Source of the DNA: Bacteroidota bacterium
Lineage (GTDB): Bacteria > Bacteroidota > Bacteroidia > Bacteroidales > F082
NCBI GenBank assembly: GCA_016715945.1
Contig: JADJXJ010000001.1
Coordinates: 1,178,001 to 1,242,000, forward strand
Length of the DNA: 64,000 nucleotides
Reading direction: 5' to 3'
Positions within the stretch are counted from its first letter, which is position 1. Each line of letters starts with the position of its first letter. Shown here piece by piece: positions 25,855-38,826 of this stretch. The translations under genes and the position numbers were made by a program. Under the pieces are notes generated by a model. The model had not been told where the DNA came from. It did not search any database and saw only the letters and a program-made list of their open reading frames with translations.

Positions 25855-27231
25855 ATGAAAACGAAGTTTAACACCCTGACATTCATAGTTTTATTGCTCT
25901 TCGTAAATGAACTGTCAGCACAGGAGGCCGTCACAAAATTTTCAGGAGAGCTCCTCAGCGATCAGCGTTGGTTCACGCAGGATACTCCCAGCTGGGCATG
26001 GAGCGAAAACCGGCTCAACCTAAAATTTGAGCAAAGGTTGCCCGGCCAGACCAGATTCAGAACCGAGGTTTGGCTGCGCAACTTTGGCCTGCCAATGCTG
26101 CAATCTCCTCTGCAGCTTTATTCGAAGACCCAGACCGATCCATGGGATCTCGAGATTCGTGAAGCCTGGATGCAGAAGCAGGGGTTTCTCGATGAGAAAA
26201 TAGACCTAACCATAGGCCGTCAGCGCATTGCCTGGGGCACAGCCGATAAAATCAATCCCACGGACAACCTGAATCCGCTGGATTTTGAAGACGTGCTCGA
26301 CTTTGGCCGAAGAAGAGGCATTGATGCCATCAGCCTCAATTACTACCCGTCCAGGTCGTTTGACCTGCAATTCGTATTTCTCCCATGGTTCAGGCCAGCC
26401 AACCTTCCCGTCGGGCCATTTGCTTCCCTGTTTGCCCCGCAGAAACCCCTGCCCGATGGGCTGACAGTGACATATATGAAGCAAAACCTCCGGATGCCGA
26501 AACCCCGTTTTCAGGATCAGGCGGCCCTGGGCCTGCGTGCAAAAGGACGCGTTGCCGGCCTCGATCTATCAGTAAGCTATTCCAATGCATACGACGGACT
26601 GCCCTACCTCGACACAAGTCGCGTGCTACCACACGAATCCGGAGGAGTCGCAGTAATCTCGAACCTGAGATTCAACCGGTTGCATACTTTTGGCGCTGAT
26701 CTGGCAACCAGCCTTGGTGGCGCAGGCCTCTGGGCCGAAGCCGCCCTTACGCTTCCGGCCAAAAACCACATCAGTACTGTGGACCTCAGTGCAGTATCGC
26801 CATTCTTTCCCGGATTACCAGCCTTTGCTGACAGCCTGGAACTGGACACGAACAAACCCTGGCTAAAATGGGTACTCGGTACAGACTATCACTTCAAAGA
26901 CGGCACCTACTTTAACCTGCAGTATGCACATGGATTCTATCACGAGCGCGGACGCGATAACCTGAACAACTACCTCACTATCAGGCTCGAGCGCAGCTTC
27001 ATCAACGACAGGCTAAACGTTTCGCCACTGAGCGGTGCCTTTGTATTCAAAGATGCCAAAGACATTCAGAACCAACATGCCATTGTCTGGATGCCCGAAC
27101 TCGCCTACAAGCCGGTTCCCGATTTTCAGATTGGCCTCAAGGCAACGCTGTTCGGTGGCAAAGGGGAAAATCTCTTCGCCCGCATGAACAATTACGACAT
27201 GCTGACTCTGAAAGCCTCGTATAGCTTCTGA
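25855..27231 (+). CDS. Predicted outer-membrane beta-barrel protein of the MMPL export operon
   Basis: 458 residues with a signal peptide (MKTKFNTLTFIVLLLFVNELSA). The rest is amphipathic strands rich in aromatic residues, ending ...LKASYSF, a typical barrel C terminus. Features include TIGRQRIAWGTADKINPTDNL and repeated arginine/aspartate-rich turns. The nearest known look-alikes are DUF1302/alginate-export-type barrels, but this is not a firm match. It is the last gene of the TetR-MMPL-LolA-like operon and is followed by a strong terminator (27259-27294). Confidence 0.7.
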   Translation: MKTKFNTLTFIVLLLFVNELSAQEAVTKFSGELLSDQRWFTQDTPSWAWSENRLNLKFEQRLPGQTRFRTEVWLRNFGLPMLQSPLQLYSKTQTDPWDLEIREAWMQKQGFLDEKIDLTIGRQRIAWGTADKINPTDNLNPLDFEDVLDFGRRRGIDAISLNYYPSRSFDLQFVFLPWFRPANLPVGPFASLFAPQKPLPDGLTVTYMKQNLRMPKPRFQDQAALGLRAKGRVAGLDLSVSYSNAYDGLPYLDTSRVLPHESGGVAVISNLRFNRLHTFGADLATSLGGAGLWAEAALTLPAKNHISTVDLSAVSPFFPGLPAFADSLELDTNKPWLKWVLGTDYHFKDGTYFNLQYAHGFYHERGRDNLNNYLTIRLERSFINDRLNVSPLSGAFVFKDAKDIQNQHAIVWMPELAYKPVPDFQIGLKATLFGGKGENLFARMNNYDMLTLKASYSF

Positions 27232-27258
27232 GTCTTTTCACACTTATTATCAATACTC

Positions 27259-27294
27259 TGCCAGCCTTTTCAGCTTTGAGGCTGGCATTTTTTA
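27259..27294 (+). terminator. Rho-independent terminator of the MMPL operon
   Basis: Stem TGCCAGCC (27259-27266) with GGCTGGCA (27280-27287), then six T. It lies between convergent genes and the T-run serves the plus strand. Confidence 0.85.
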
Positions 27295-28881
27295 AAACAG
27301 GCGTGCCAAAAGCTGCGAAAAGATGATCATCAACACCAGCGAAGCAGGGTAAACTGTGGCATAGCCGACCGATGGAGCTTCACTTTCGGTTTTGCTATCG
27401 ATGGCCCCCAATCCGGGTGTGCTGGTCATGGAACCAGCAATTACACCGAGCAGCGTCAGGAAATTGATTTTGAGCACATAGTGACCTAAGAGTAATCCAA
27501 GAATCATTGGAACAACTGTGACTACCGCACCAACAGCAATAAGTTGCAGGCCACTTGTGTTCAGCACCTCTACCATATTGCTTCCGGCGCTGGTACCCAC
27601 TGTAGCCATAAACATGAGCAGGCCAAGTTTGCGCAGCAATTGATTGGCGCTGCCCGACATACTCCATAAAATAGGACCTGTTTTACCTATGTTGCTTAGA
27701 ATCAAAGCAGTGAGCAAAACCCCTCCGGTCAGGCCCAGACTAAAATCGAACAATCCGAGCGGGATGCTGATACTGCCCGCCAGCACACCTGCTACAATAC
27801 CAAGCGAAATAGGTAAAAAGTTGGTCTCCGACAGTTTGCGTTCATCATTGCCAAGGAGAAGCCGAACCTGTGGCATATTGCTGGCCGCACCCGAAACGAG
27901 AATTTTATCTCCAAAACGCAACTTACTGTGTGGCATGGGTCGGAGATCGATACCACTGCGGCGTATGCGGGTAATCGTGCAATTGTATGCTCCCAGCCCC
28001 AGCTCCTTTAGGCTCCGGCTCACTACTTTTCGGTTTGTAACAAGCAACCATTCAACCACATAAGACTCATCAAAATCGACATTTTCGTCGCTTATTTCGC
28101 CAAGCAATACTTCCAGGCGTTTTAAAGCCTGCTCGTCGCCTACCGCTTTTACCAAATCGCCCACCTGAAGCCTTGTTTCAGCTGATGGTGTAAAGCTTCT
28201 GGTGCCACTTCTCACCCTCGAAACAACAGCCTGAGTCATTGCACGCAGGTCAAGTTCGGAAAGGCTTCGTCCATCCACATTAGGATTGGTCACTTTAAAA
28301 ACCTTACTCCTGAGTTCGGGGTGATCATCGTGCAATTCATCAAGATATTTCTTCGCTTCCTGATCGAGATTCACACCAAACAAGCGGGGCGCGAGGCTGA
28401 CAAACAAGATCACGCCAACCACGCCAATGGGATAGGCCAATCCGTAACCAACCGCAGCATCGGCCGAACCTGTGGCCTCGATGGCTGCCGCCAGACCAGG
28501 TGTACTGGTCAGTGCGCCATTGAACAAGCCAACAGCCAGCGGAATATCTATACCCAGCAAAACCATTGCCAGACCAGAAATCAAGGCAGCAATACCTACC
28601 ACCAGAAAACTTATAACAATCAATCGTCTGCCATACTTGAGCAAGGCATCGAAAAAACCCGGACCTGCCTGAATACCAATGGTGAAAATGAACAACAACA
28701 AACCAAGTGTCTGAAACTCCCCGGGCACCGTATATCCGTAATGTCCTAAAATCAATGCCACAAAAATGACGGCTGATGAATCGAGCGAGAAACCTTTGTA
28801 TCTCAGGTTTCCCACGACAATACCCAGACTCAGAATCAGAAACAACACAAAATAGCCCTGATGATATAAATCGGCTTGCAT
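27292..28881 (-). CDS. AspT/YidE/YbjL-type membrane transporter with two TrkA-C domains
   Basis: 529 residues from the ATG at 28881. Two bundles of about five membrane helices (about 5-165 and 360-525) flank a cytosolic region with two RCK_C (TrkA-C) domains, visible as SLSELDLRAMTQ...VGDLVKAVGD and SLKELGLGAYNC...FGDKILVSG. This is the hallmark of the AspT family (aspartate-alanine exchangers and the uncharacterised YidE/YbjL proteins). The longer start at 28905 would overlap the candidate -7 box at 28903-28910, so the second Met is preferred. The substrate is not known. It is a single gene, convergent with the barrel gene. Confidence 0.82.
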   Translation of the reverse strand: MQADLYHQGYFVLFLILSLGIVVGNLRYKGFSLDSSAVIFVALILGHYGYTVPGEFQTLGLLLFIFTIGIQAGPGFFDALLKYGRRLIVISFLVVGIAALISGLAMVLLGIDIPLAVGLFNGALTSTPGLAAAIEATGSADAAVGYGLAYPIGVVGVILFVSLAPRLFGVNLDQEAKKYLDELHDDHPELRSKVFKVTNPNVDGRSLSELDLRAMTQAVVSRVRSGTRSFTPSAETRLQVGDLVKAVGDEQALKRLEVLLGEISDENVDFDESYVVEWLLVTNRKVVSRSLKELGLGAYNCTITRIRRSGIDLRPMPHSKLRFGDKILVSGAASNMPQVRLLLGNDERKLSETNFLPISLGIVAGVLAGSISIPLGLFDFSLGLTGGVLLTALILSNIGKTGPILWSMSGSANQLLRKLGLLMFMATVGTSAGSNMVEVLNTSGLQLIAVGAVVTVVPMILGLLLGHYVLKINFLTLLGVIAGSMTSTPGLGAIDSKTESEAPSVGYATVYPASLVLMIIFSQLLARLF

Positions 28882-28902
28882 AGTGGGATTGTTTTCGCGC
28901 TG

Positions 28903-28910
28903 CAAAAGTA
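28903..28910 (-). promoter_or_regulatory. Candidate -7 box of the AspT-like gene
   Basis: On the minus strand it reads TACTTTTG (TAnnTTTG). It lies 22 bp before the preferred start at 28881; no clear -33 element. Confidence 0.45.
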
Positions 28911-28979
28911 GGCAATTGAGGCTGAAAAGATAATCCCCGAAAAATGTGCGCTTTTTTTCAATTCAAATTGCCCTTTAAC

Positions 28980-28987
28980 TACCTTTG
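28980..28987 (+). promoter_or_regulatory. Candidate -7 box of the T9SS cargo gene at 29012
   Basis: TACCTTTG matches TAnnTTTG, 24 bp before the ATG at 29012. No clear -33 element. Confidence 0.4.
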
Positions 28988-29011
28988 GTCGAAGGTCAAA
29001 TTCAATTTAAA

Positions 29012-30715
29012 ATGAACAGTAAAGCTAAGCCTCTCGTTTTGATGCTTGCGTTTTTATCGATCACAGCTTTTGCCCAATGGTCAACTGACCATGCACAAAA
29101 TCTTAAATTAACCAATCTGCCCGGAGAGCAGGTCATCCCCAAAGTAGCCAAAAGCCCTGATGGAAGTTACTACGTGAGTTATTTCTCGCTCGAAAATGGA
29201 AATTATAATGTACGCCTTCAGCGCCTGAGCACACAGGGGCAGCTGTTGTGGCAAGACAATGGTGTGCTCGTAAGCTCGCATCCATCAATGACCTGGCTCA
29301 CCGATTGGGACATGACGGCCGATGCCAATAACCATGCCGTACTGGTTTGGCAGGACATCCGCACGGGAAATAATCAGATCGTTGTATACCGCATCAGTCC
29401 GCAGGGAGAATTCGTCTGGGGTTCGGACGGCATCTTGCTTTCGAACAACAGCGGATTCAACGTTTCACCAAAAGTAGCGGCACTTGCGGATGGGAGCATT
29501 GTAGTGGCCTGGCAATCGAGCAACGTGATTTACAGGCAGAAACTTAATCCTGATGGCCAGAAATTATGGGGCGAAAACGGGATTGTTCTCAGTGGCACGG
29601 GTACTTTCAGCTGGCCGCAGCTATTTCCTTCGGGCGACAGCGAAGTATTCATGAAATATTTTATCGACACCGGTCCGTCGTGGGCGCCGACACGAAAAAT
29701 GTATGTGCACAAATTCAATGCTCAGGGCGCACAGGCCTGGATGAGTCCTGTGGAGATTTTCAATCTGGGTTCGATCACAGCGTGGACGCAAATTCTGCCC
29801 ATGATATCCGACGGCTTTGGCGGTTTTTACATTACCTGGCACGATTACTCATTTAACCAGAATGCGGCCACCCCCCGTATCAATCACGTCAGGTCGAACG
29901 GTCAGATGCCCTGGCAGGCCAACGGGCTCCCCCTCAGCCTGTTACATACAAGCAACCAGTTCGACCCCATGCCGTTTAAAATATCTGGCCTGGAAGGCGT
30001 TTATGCACTATGGTGGGAGCAAAACATGGATCAGAATCTTTGGGGGGTGTTTGCCCAAAAGACCAATCCGGCAGGTGAAATGCTATGGACGCAAAGCGGC
30101 AAAGAGCTCATCCCCGTTACAACGCAGTACGTCAGACCTTTGCATGTGGAGGCCGAATCCGACGGATTTGTGCTTTTCTTCGAACATGGATATTCAACCA
30201 CCACAAGTGCGCTCAAAGCCATGCGTTTCAACAGTATGGGCGATTCAGTCTGGACACAGAGCGCATTTATCAGCAGTACAGTTTCGGGGAAAGGGAAAAC
30301 GGTTTTCGCGCCTTTTGCAAACGGGCAATGGGTCATCGCCTGGGAAGACGACCGCAGTGGCAACATCGATATTTACGCACAAAACATGAAAGCCGACGGT
30401 TCGCTCGGCCCGATACCCCCAACCGCTGTGGGTAACATTTTCACGAAAACTTCCCCCAGCATCCAGATCTTCCCGCATCCGGCAGGCCCAAACAGCAGAA
30501 TTATTATCCAGAGAGCCGCCGATACGCCTGCACTTGTATCAATCAGGGATCTCAGTGGCAGAAAAATCTATGAGACTAAGCTGGATTTTCAGCAAATGGG
30601 AAATGTGATTTTGAGGGATTTACTGAAAGGAACACCATTGAAAAATGGCGTTTATATCCTTCAATTCGTTCAGAACGATTTTCAGCAAAATGAAAGGTTC
30701 ATCTACGCAGAGTGA
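29012..30715 (+). CDS. Secreted protein of unknown function with T9SS sorting domain
   Basis: 567 residues from the ATG at 29012; the TTG at 28985 overlaps the -7 box. Signal peptide about 1-22 (LVLMLAFLSITAFAQ). The main part repeats units of about 50 residues with the pattern LSTQGQLLWQDNGVLVS / ISPQGEFVWGSDGILLS / LNPDGQKLWGENGIVLS, which look like blades of a beta-propeller. The last about 80 residues form a T9SS type A sorting domain (IFPHPAGPNS ... GRKIYETK ... NGVYILQF). It is probably exported and attached to or released from the cell surface. No catalytic motif is seen. Confidence 0.75.
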   Translation: MNSKAKPLVLMLAFLSITAFAQWSTDHAQNLKLTNLPGEQVIPKVAKSPDGSYYVSYFSLENGNYNVRLQRLSTQGQLLWQDNGVLVSSHPSMTWLTDWDMTADANNHAVLVWQDIRTGNNQIVVYRISPQGEFVWGSDGILLSNNSGFNVSPKVAALADGSIVVAWQSSNVIYRQKLNPDGQKLWGENGIVLSGTGTFSWPQLFPSGDSEVFMKYFIDTGPSWAPTRKMYVHKFNAQGAQAWMSPVEIFNLGSITAWTQILPMISDGFGGFYITWHDYSFNQNAATPRINHVRSNGQMPWQANGLPLSLLHTSNQFDPMPFKISGLEGVYALWWEQNMDQNLWGVFAQKTNPAGEMLWTQSGKELIPVTTQYVRPLHVEAESDGFVLFFEHGYSTTTSALKAMRFNSMGDSVWTQSAFISSTVSGKGKTVFAPFANGQWVIAWEDDRSGNIDIYAQNMKADGSLGPIPPTAVGNIFTKTSPSIQIFPHPAGPNSRIIIQRAADTPALVSIRDLSGRKIYETKLDFQQMGNVILRDLLKGTPLKNGVYILQFVQNDFQQNERFIYAE

Positions 30716-30761
30716 CGTTGTATAGAAACCTTTCGCCGGATTAGCTGAAATCTGGCTGGTC

Positions 30762-30808
30762 AAAAATCAAAAAACCCCGTAACACTTTCGTGTTCGGGGT
30801 TTTCGTAT
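30762..30808 (-). terminator. Rho-independent terminator of the rRNA operon
   Basis: Read on the minus strand: AAAACCCCGAACAC, loop GAAA, GTGTTACGGGGTTTT and a T-run, directly after the 5S gene. It also ends in T on the plus strand, so it may also stop transcripts from the T9SS gene. Confidence 0.85.
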
Positions 30809-30922
<114 letters not shown>

Positions 30923-30930
30923 ATTTCTTT

Positions 30931-30984
30931 AGTGAGTGGTGGTGAGTGGTGAGTGGTGAGTGGTGAGTGGTGAGTAGTGAGTGG
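30931..30984. repeat. Short tandem repeat (GTGAGTG units) between 5S and 23S
   Basis: About seven units of the 7-base motif GTGAGTG, some imperfect, fill the region just upstream of the 5S gene. Next to it are repeats of a CAACCCG/TAACCC type (about 30988-31035). Confidence 0.75.
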
Positions 30985-31136
30985 CGTTTACCGCAACCCG
31001 CAACCCGTAACTCTTAACCCGTTACCCTTAACCTATTCCATCCACATCAACACAGGACAAACAAGACACAAAACACAAGTAAAACTAAATCCCTCTTCAC
31101 TTTCACCCTCTCTAAGTCTACTCAAATACAACAGCC

Positions 31137-34061
<2,925 letters not shown>

Positions 34062-34237
34062 CCGTACTAACTATCGTATCTGAGTTATCCATCAATGTAC
34101 AAGCCATCCAATCAGCATCTCTGCCAACCAAACAACCCATACACCGGCTCAAGTGTGAGTTTAATCTCTCACTCAGTTTTGTGTCTCTCGTTTGTCACCA
34201 TGTCAAAGAACTTGCACGATTATCAACTAACCGCTCT

Positions 34238-34265
34238 TGCGAAGATCAAGGGAGTCGAACCCTTA
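34238..34265 (-). pseudogene. Possible tRNA 3'-half remnant in the 23S-tRNA spacer
   Basis: On the minus strand there is a perfect T-arm (AAGGG TTCGACT CCCTT) followed by a 7-base acceptor-like end and GCA. No matching 5' half, D-arm or anticodon arm is found upstream, so it cannot be a working tRNA. The rest of 34062-34355 is plain spacer. Confidence 0.4.
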
Positions 34266-34355
34266 AGCGCTGTATTTCAACTTTGCACATTGCGACAAAG
34301 GCAGAAAGTCAAAGCGCCGTCCAAACATCCTCAATATCTAAAGAACATTTCCGTG

Positions 34356-34429
34356 TGGAGAATAAGGGATTCGAACCCTTGACCCCTAGCTTGCAAAGCT
34401 AGTGCTCTAGCCAACTGAGCTAATTCCCC
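34356..34429 (-). tRNA. tRNA-Ala (anticodon TGC)
   Basis: 74 nt: acceptor GGGGAAT, anticodon arm CTAGC-TTTGCAA-GCTAG, T-arm with GGTTCGAATCC. All arms pair. Position within the rRNA operon spacer is typical. Confidence 0.95.
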
Positions 34430-34516
34430 GAAATAACGGGTACAACAGATTACTTTCAAGGCGATTTCAACGCTAATGATTGAGGTGGATACTCAACAGC
34501 TTTTTCGTCTGCTCAG

Positions 34517-34590
34517 TAGTCCCGGGCAGACTCGAACTGCCGACCCCTACATTATCAGTGTAGTGCTCTAACCAACTGAGCTACGGGACT
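34517..34590 (-). tRNA. tRNA-Ile (anticodon GAT)
   Basis: 74 nt: acceptor AGTCCCG pairs CGGGACT; anticodon arm CTACA-CTGATAA-TGTAG; T-arm GGCAG-TTCGAGT-CTGCC. First spacer tRNA after the 16S gene. Confidence 0.95.
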
Positions 34591-34850
34591 GTGTAGCTGA
34601 ATTATCCGGCCAACAGTGGCTCATGCAGTTTTCCCTCTATGGCATCACTCCTGCCAGCTTACTGTCTTAACCCTGGGGTCAGTTTCCTCTTCGCCCTGTG
34701 TTCTGTCATCATATATCGAAGCCCAAAAAAAACCAGAGAAAAATCAACGCATCTCTCTGTATCATCCAATAAGTCATAATCTTACTTGCCCCTTGCTTAC
34801 TAAAAGTCATCCACTTATCCTAACAAAAGACCGTCGTTTCCTACCTCTCC

Positions 34851-36372
<1,522 letters not shown>

Positions 36373-36607
36373 ATTTGTTCCTTTATAAAATTAATACCTT
36401 CGAAGTAGTTACCCCCGGCCTCTCGCTATCCTATTATATCCGTGAATTGACTCTCTTGCGCCCGAAAGCTTGGTAAAACCCGTGACCATCGCATGACCAC
36501 AAAGAAATACCTGACTTCCTCTGGCTTTTTGGCTCCAATAGTTCAAAGAACTCGTTTGCTCCCGCCTGCCTCCCTCTTCCAAACTCTCTGCCTGCAAAAC
36601 GGGAGTG

Positions 36608-36639
36608 CAAAAGTAGAAACTTTATCCAAAATACAAAAC
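36608..36639 (-). promoter_or_regulatory. Promoter of the rRNA operon
   Basis: On the minus strand GTTTTG (36639-36634), an 18-bp spacer, and TACTTTTG (36615-36608): a close match to the Bacteroidota housekeeping promoter. Transcription would start near 36600, giving a leader of about 230 nt before the 16S gene. The flanking sequence upstream is A/T-rich, as in strong rRNA promoters. Confidence 0.7.
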
Positions 36640-37198
36640 ACTTTTAGAGAAAAAATTTTAAGTTTTTTATAATCCATTGTCTATCAACAATATTTTTTGA
36701 GTCGTTTTTTTCGAATTGTCACGTGCTAGCAGGCAACATGCCTCAGTTGGGTCGAGGCGAACCGGGTTATTCCGGAAAAAGAGCGGATGGAACGCTGAGG
36801 AACTTCCCTCCCATGCGCTTAAAGCGCGATCCGGTACGAGTTGCCGGTGCGCCAAATGATAGAAAAAAGCATAAACCACGCGACATAACGTAAAGGATCG
36901 ACCCCAAAAAAGAACTCAGCTTATCGACAAACTGCTTTGAGCAAGACCAGTAAAAGCTGAGTCGTTAAACTTAATTAGCGGGGGTTGCGTATTGATGAAG
37001 GCTGCATTTCTGTTTCGTCCGGTAAGGCTGAGGATATTTTACAAAATTGTGGCGACGCTACAGGCATGATTGATAATATGATGTTGTTGTCAGCCTCACC
37101 GAATTATTCCTGGATGGCCCATAGTGGCCAAAACGAGTATTTTGCCGGACAGCTGTGTCGTTTGTTCCGGTCTGGCATTTTTTCCGAATTTTGGGCAG
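36640..37198. other. Intergenic stretch between the rRNA promoter and the DUF2400 gene
   Basis: No convincing gene. A 9-bp inverted repeat (ACTCAGCTT 36914-36922, AAGCTGAGT 36954-36962) flanks a 31-base loop. A plus-strand frame (36985-37434) overlaps the DUF2400 gene in another frame and is rejected. Confidence 0.6.
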
Positions 37199-38002
37199 AT
37201 GTATCGTACCACAGACAAGATCAAAGTGAAAGAACTGCTGGATTCCTGGTTGGAAAAATACAACCGGCCGGAATTCATCGAAAACGACCCGGTTTGGGTT
37301 CCTCACCAGTTCACAAAGAAGGAGGACATAGAAATTTCAGGTCTGTTTGCTGCAATATTTTCCTGGGGCCAGAGGAAAACCATTTTAAAAAAGTCGTTTC
37401 AGCTCATGGAGTTGATGGATATGCAACCCTATGATTTTGTGCGATTTGCAGGAAAAATTGAACTGAACCGTCTGGAAAGCTTCGTTCACCGCACTTTTAA
37501 TGCTACGGATTGTCTCACACTGGTGTGGGGTTTGCGGAAAGTTTACCAGGAGGAAGGAGGGATTGAGCAGGTGGTGACCCAAGGATTCAACGAAGAGGGG
37601 GCCTTCGGCGCTTTAGAATTGCTCCGAAAAGCATTGCTCTCCGTTGCTCATGAGCCACGAACGGCCAGGCACCTTCCCAGCCCTGCGCGCGGTTCGGCAA
37701 GTAAACGTATGAATATGTATTTCAGGTGGATGGTGCGAAAGGACTCTTCGGGCATCGATTTTGGTCTTTGGAAAGGAGTTTCTGCCTCCACCCTGATTTG
37801 CCCCCTGGACGTGCACAGTGGCAGAATGGCGCGTGCGCTTGGGCTGATAGCAGAGAAACAGGATAATTGGTCAGCTGCATGCAGGCTGACGGAAAGCCTG
37901 AAGAAATTCGACACCGATGACCCGGTAAAATACGATATTGCGTTATTTTGCGGTGGGATGTACGAAAACCGGAGTGAAATTCTTCAAATCAGCCACGCAT
38001 GA
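37199..38002 (+). CDS. TIGR02757 / DUF2400 family protein
   Basis: 267 residues from the ATG at 37199; an in-frame upstream ATG at 37124 adds 25 residues that do not look like the family start. Typical family stretches are present: SGLFAAIFSWGQRKTI near the N terminus, GSASKRMNMYFRWMVRKD, GLWKGVSASTLICPLDVHSG, and the terminal DPVKYDIALFCGGMYE. The family is uncharacterised, although its fold resembles helix-hairpin-helix DNA glycosylases. No known catalytic residue can be assigned here. Its stop overlaps the next gene (ATGA, 4 bp), so the two are co-expressed. Confidence 0.85.
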   Translation: MYRTTDKIKVKELLDSWLEKYNRPEFIENDPVWVPHQFTKKEDIEISGLFAAIFSWGQRKTILKKSFQLMELMDMQPYDFVRFAGKIELNRLESFVHRTFNATDCLTLVWGLRKVYQEEGGIEQVVTQGFNEEGAFGALELLRKALLSVAHEPRTARHLPSPARGSASKRMNMYFRWMVRKDSSGIDFGLWKGVSASTLICPLDVHSGRMARALGLIAEKQDNWSAACRLTESLKKFDTDDPVKYDIALFCGGMYENRSEILQISHA

Positions 38003-38826
38003 ACCGGAAAGAGGATTGGAAAAAACGATGGTACACCATCATCTTTGAGCATCATACGCGGGCAGGTCGAATATTCGACGAGGTACTGCTGGTGCTCATC
38101 CTGCTGAGTGTGCTCATCGTACTCACCGACAGCGTCGAAAGTTATCACAATGACCATTTTACTCTGCTTCTTACCCTGGAGTGGGTTTTCACAATTCTTT
38201 TCACAATCGAGTATGTGGTCCGGATTATCGTAAGCCCGGTCAAAAGGAAATACGTCTTCAGTTTCTGGGGAATCATTGATCTGCTGTCGATTGTACCAAC
38301 CTACCTGAGTCTGTTTTTCACAGGTGCGCAATACCTTCTAATAATAAGGTTGCTCCGCCTGATGCGGGTATTTCGTATCCTCAAGCTGGTTAAGTTTACC
38401 CAGGCCTCGATTTATTTGCTGCATGCACTCAAACATTCGCGCGAAAAGATCCTTGTCTTCTTCGGGACGGTGAGTATCATCGTTACTATTGTCGGAACGT
38501 TGATGTATCTCATTGAAGGTCCAGAAGCGGGCTTCACCAGCATTCCCACATCTATTTACTGGGCGGTGGTAACCATTACTACGGTTGGTTTTGGCGACAT
38601 CACTCCGGTAACACCTTTAGGTAAATTCCTTGCCTCGCTCCTGATGCTCGTTGGTTATGCCATCATTGCCGTGCCAACCGGAATCATCACTTCAGAAATG
38701 ACACGTCAAAAAAAAGACCAAATCATCAGCCGGGCATGCACCTCCTGTGGGAAAGAGTCATTCTCCAGATCGGCAAATTTTTGCAGCAATTGTGGAGCCC
38801 GACTGCCTCATCATGAGGAGAAATAG
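37999..38826 (+). CDS. Voltage-gated potassium channel (Kv type) with C-terminal zinc ribbon
   Basis: 275 residues. It has six membrane helices: S1 about 31-50, S2 about 57-80, S3 about 90-110, an S4 with regularly spaced arginines (RLLRLMRVFRILKL, about 116-129), S5 about 147-168 and S6 about 210-232. The selectivity filter TTVGFGD is at about 194-200. The C terminus carries a small zinc-ribbon-like motif (CTSCGK ... CSNCGA), unusual for this channel family. Expected role: potassium efflux or membrane-potential control in the inner membrane. It overlaps DUF2400 by 4 bp at the start and carB by 16 bp at the end (convergent). Confidence 0.88.
   Translation: MNRKEDWKKRWYTIIFEHHTRAGRIFDEVLLVLILLSVLIVLTDSVESYHNDHFTLLLTLEWVFTILFTIEYVVRIIVSPVKRKYVFSFWGIIDLLSIVPTYLSLFFTGAQYLLIIRLLRLMRVFRILKLVKFTQASIYLLHALKHSREKILVFFGTVSIIVTIVGTLMYLIEGPEAGFTSIPTSIYWAVVTITTVGFGDITPVTPLGKFLASLLMLVGYAIIAVPTGIITSEMTRQKKDQIISRACTSCGKESFSRSANFCSNCGARLPHHEEK

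Noticed and set aside
36985..37434. 149-codon plus-strand frame
   Set aside because: It overlaps the DUF2400 gene in another frame and shows no family pattern; the DUF2400 frame explains the region.
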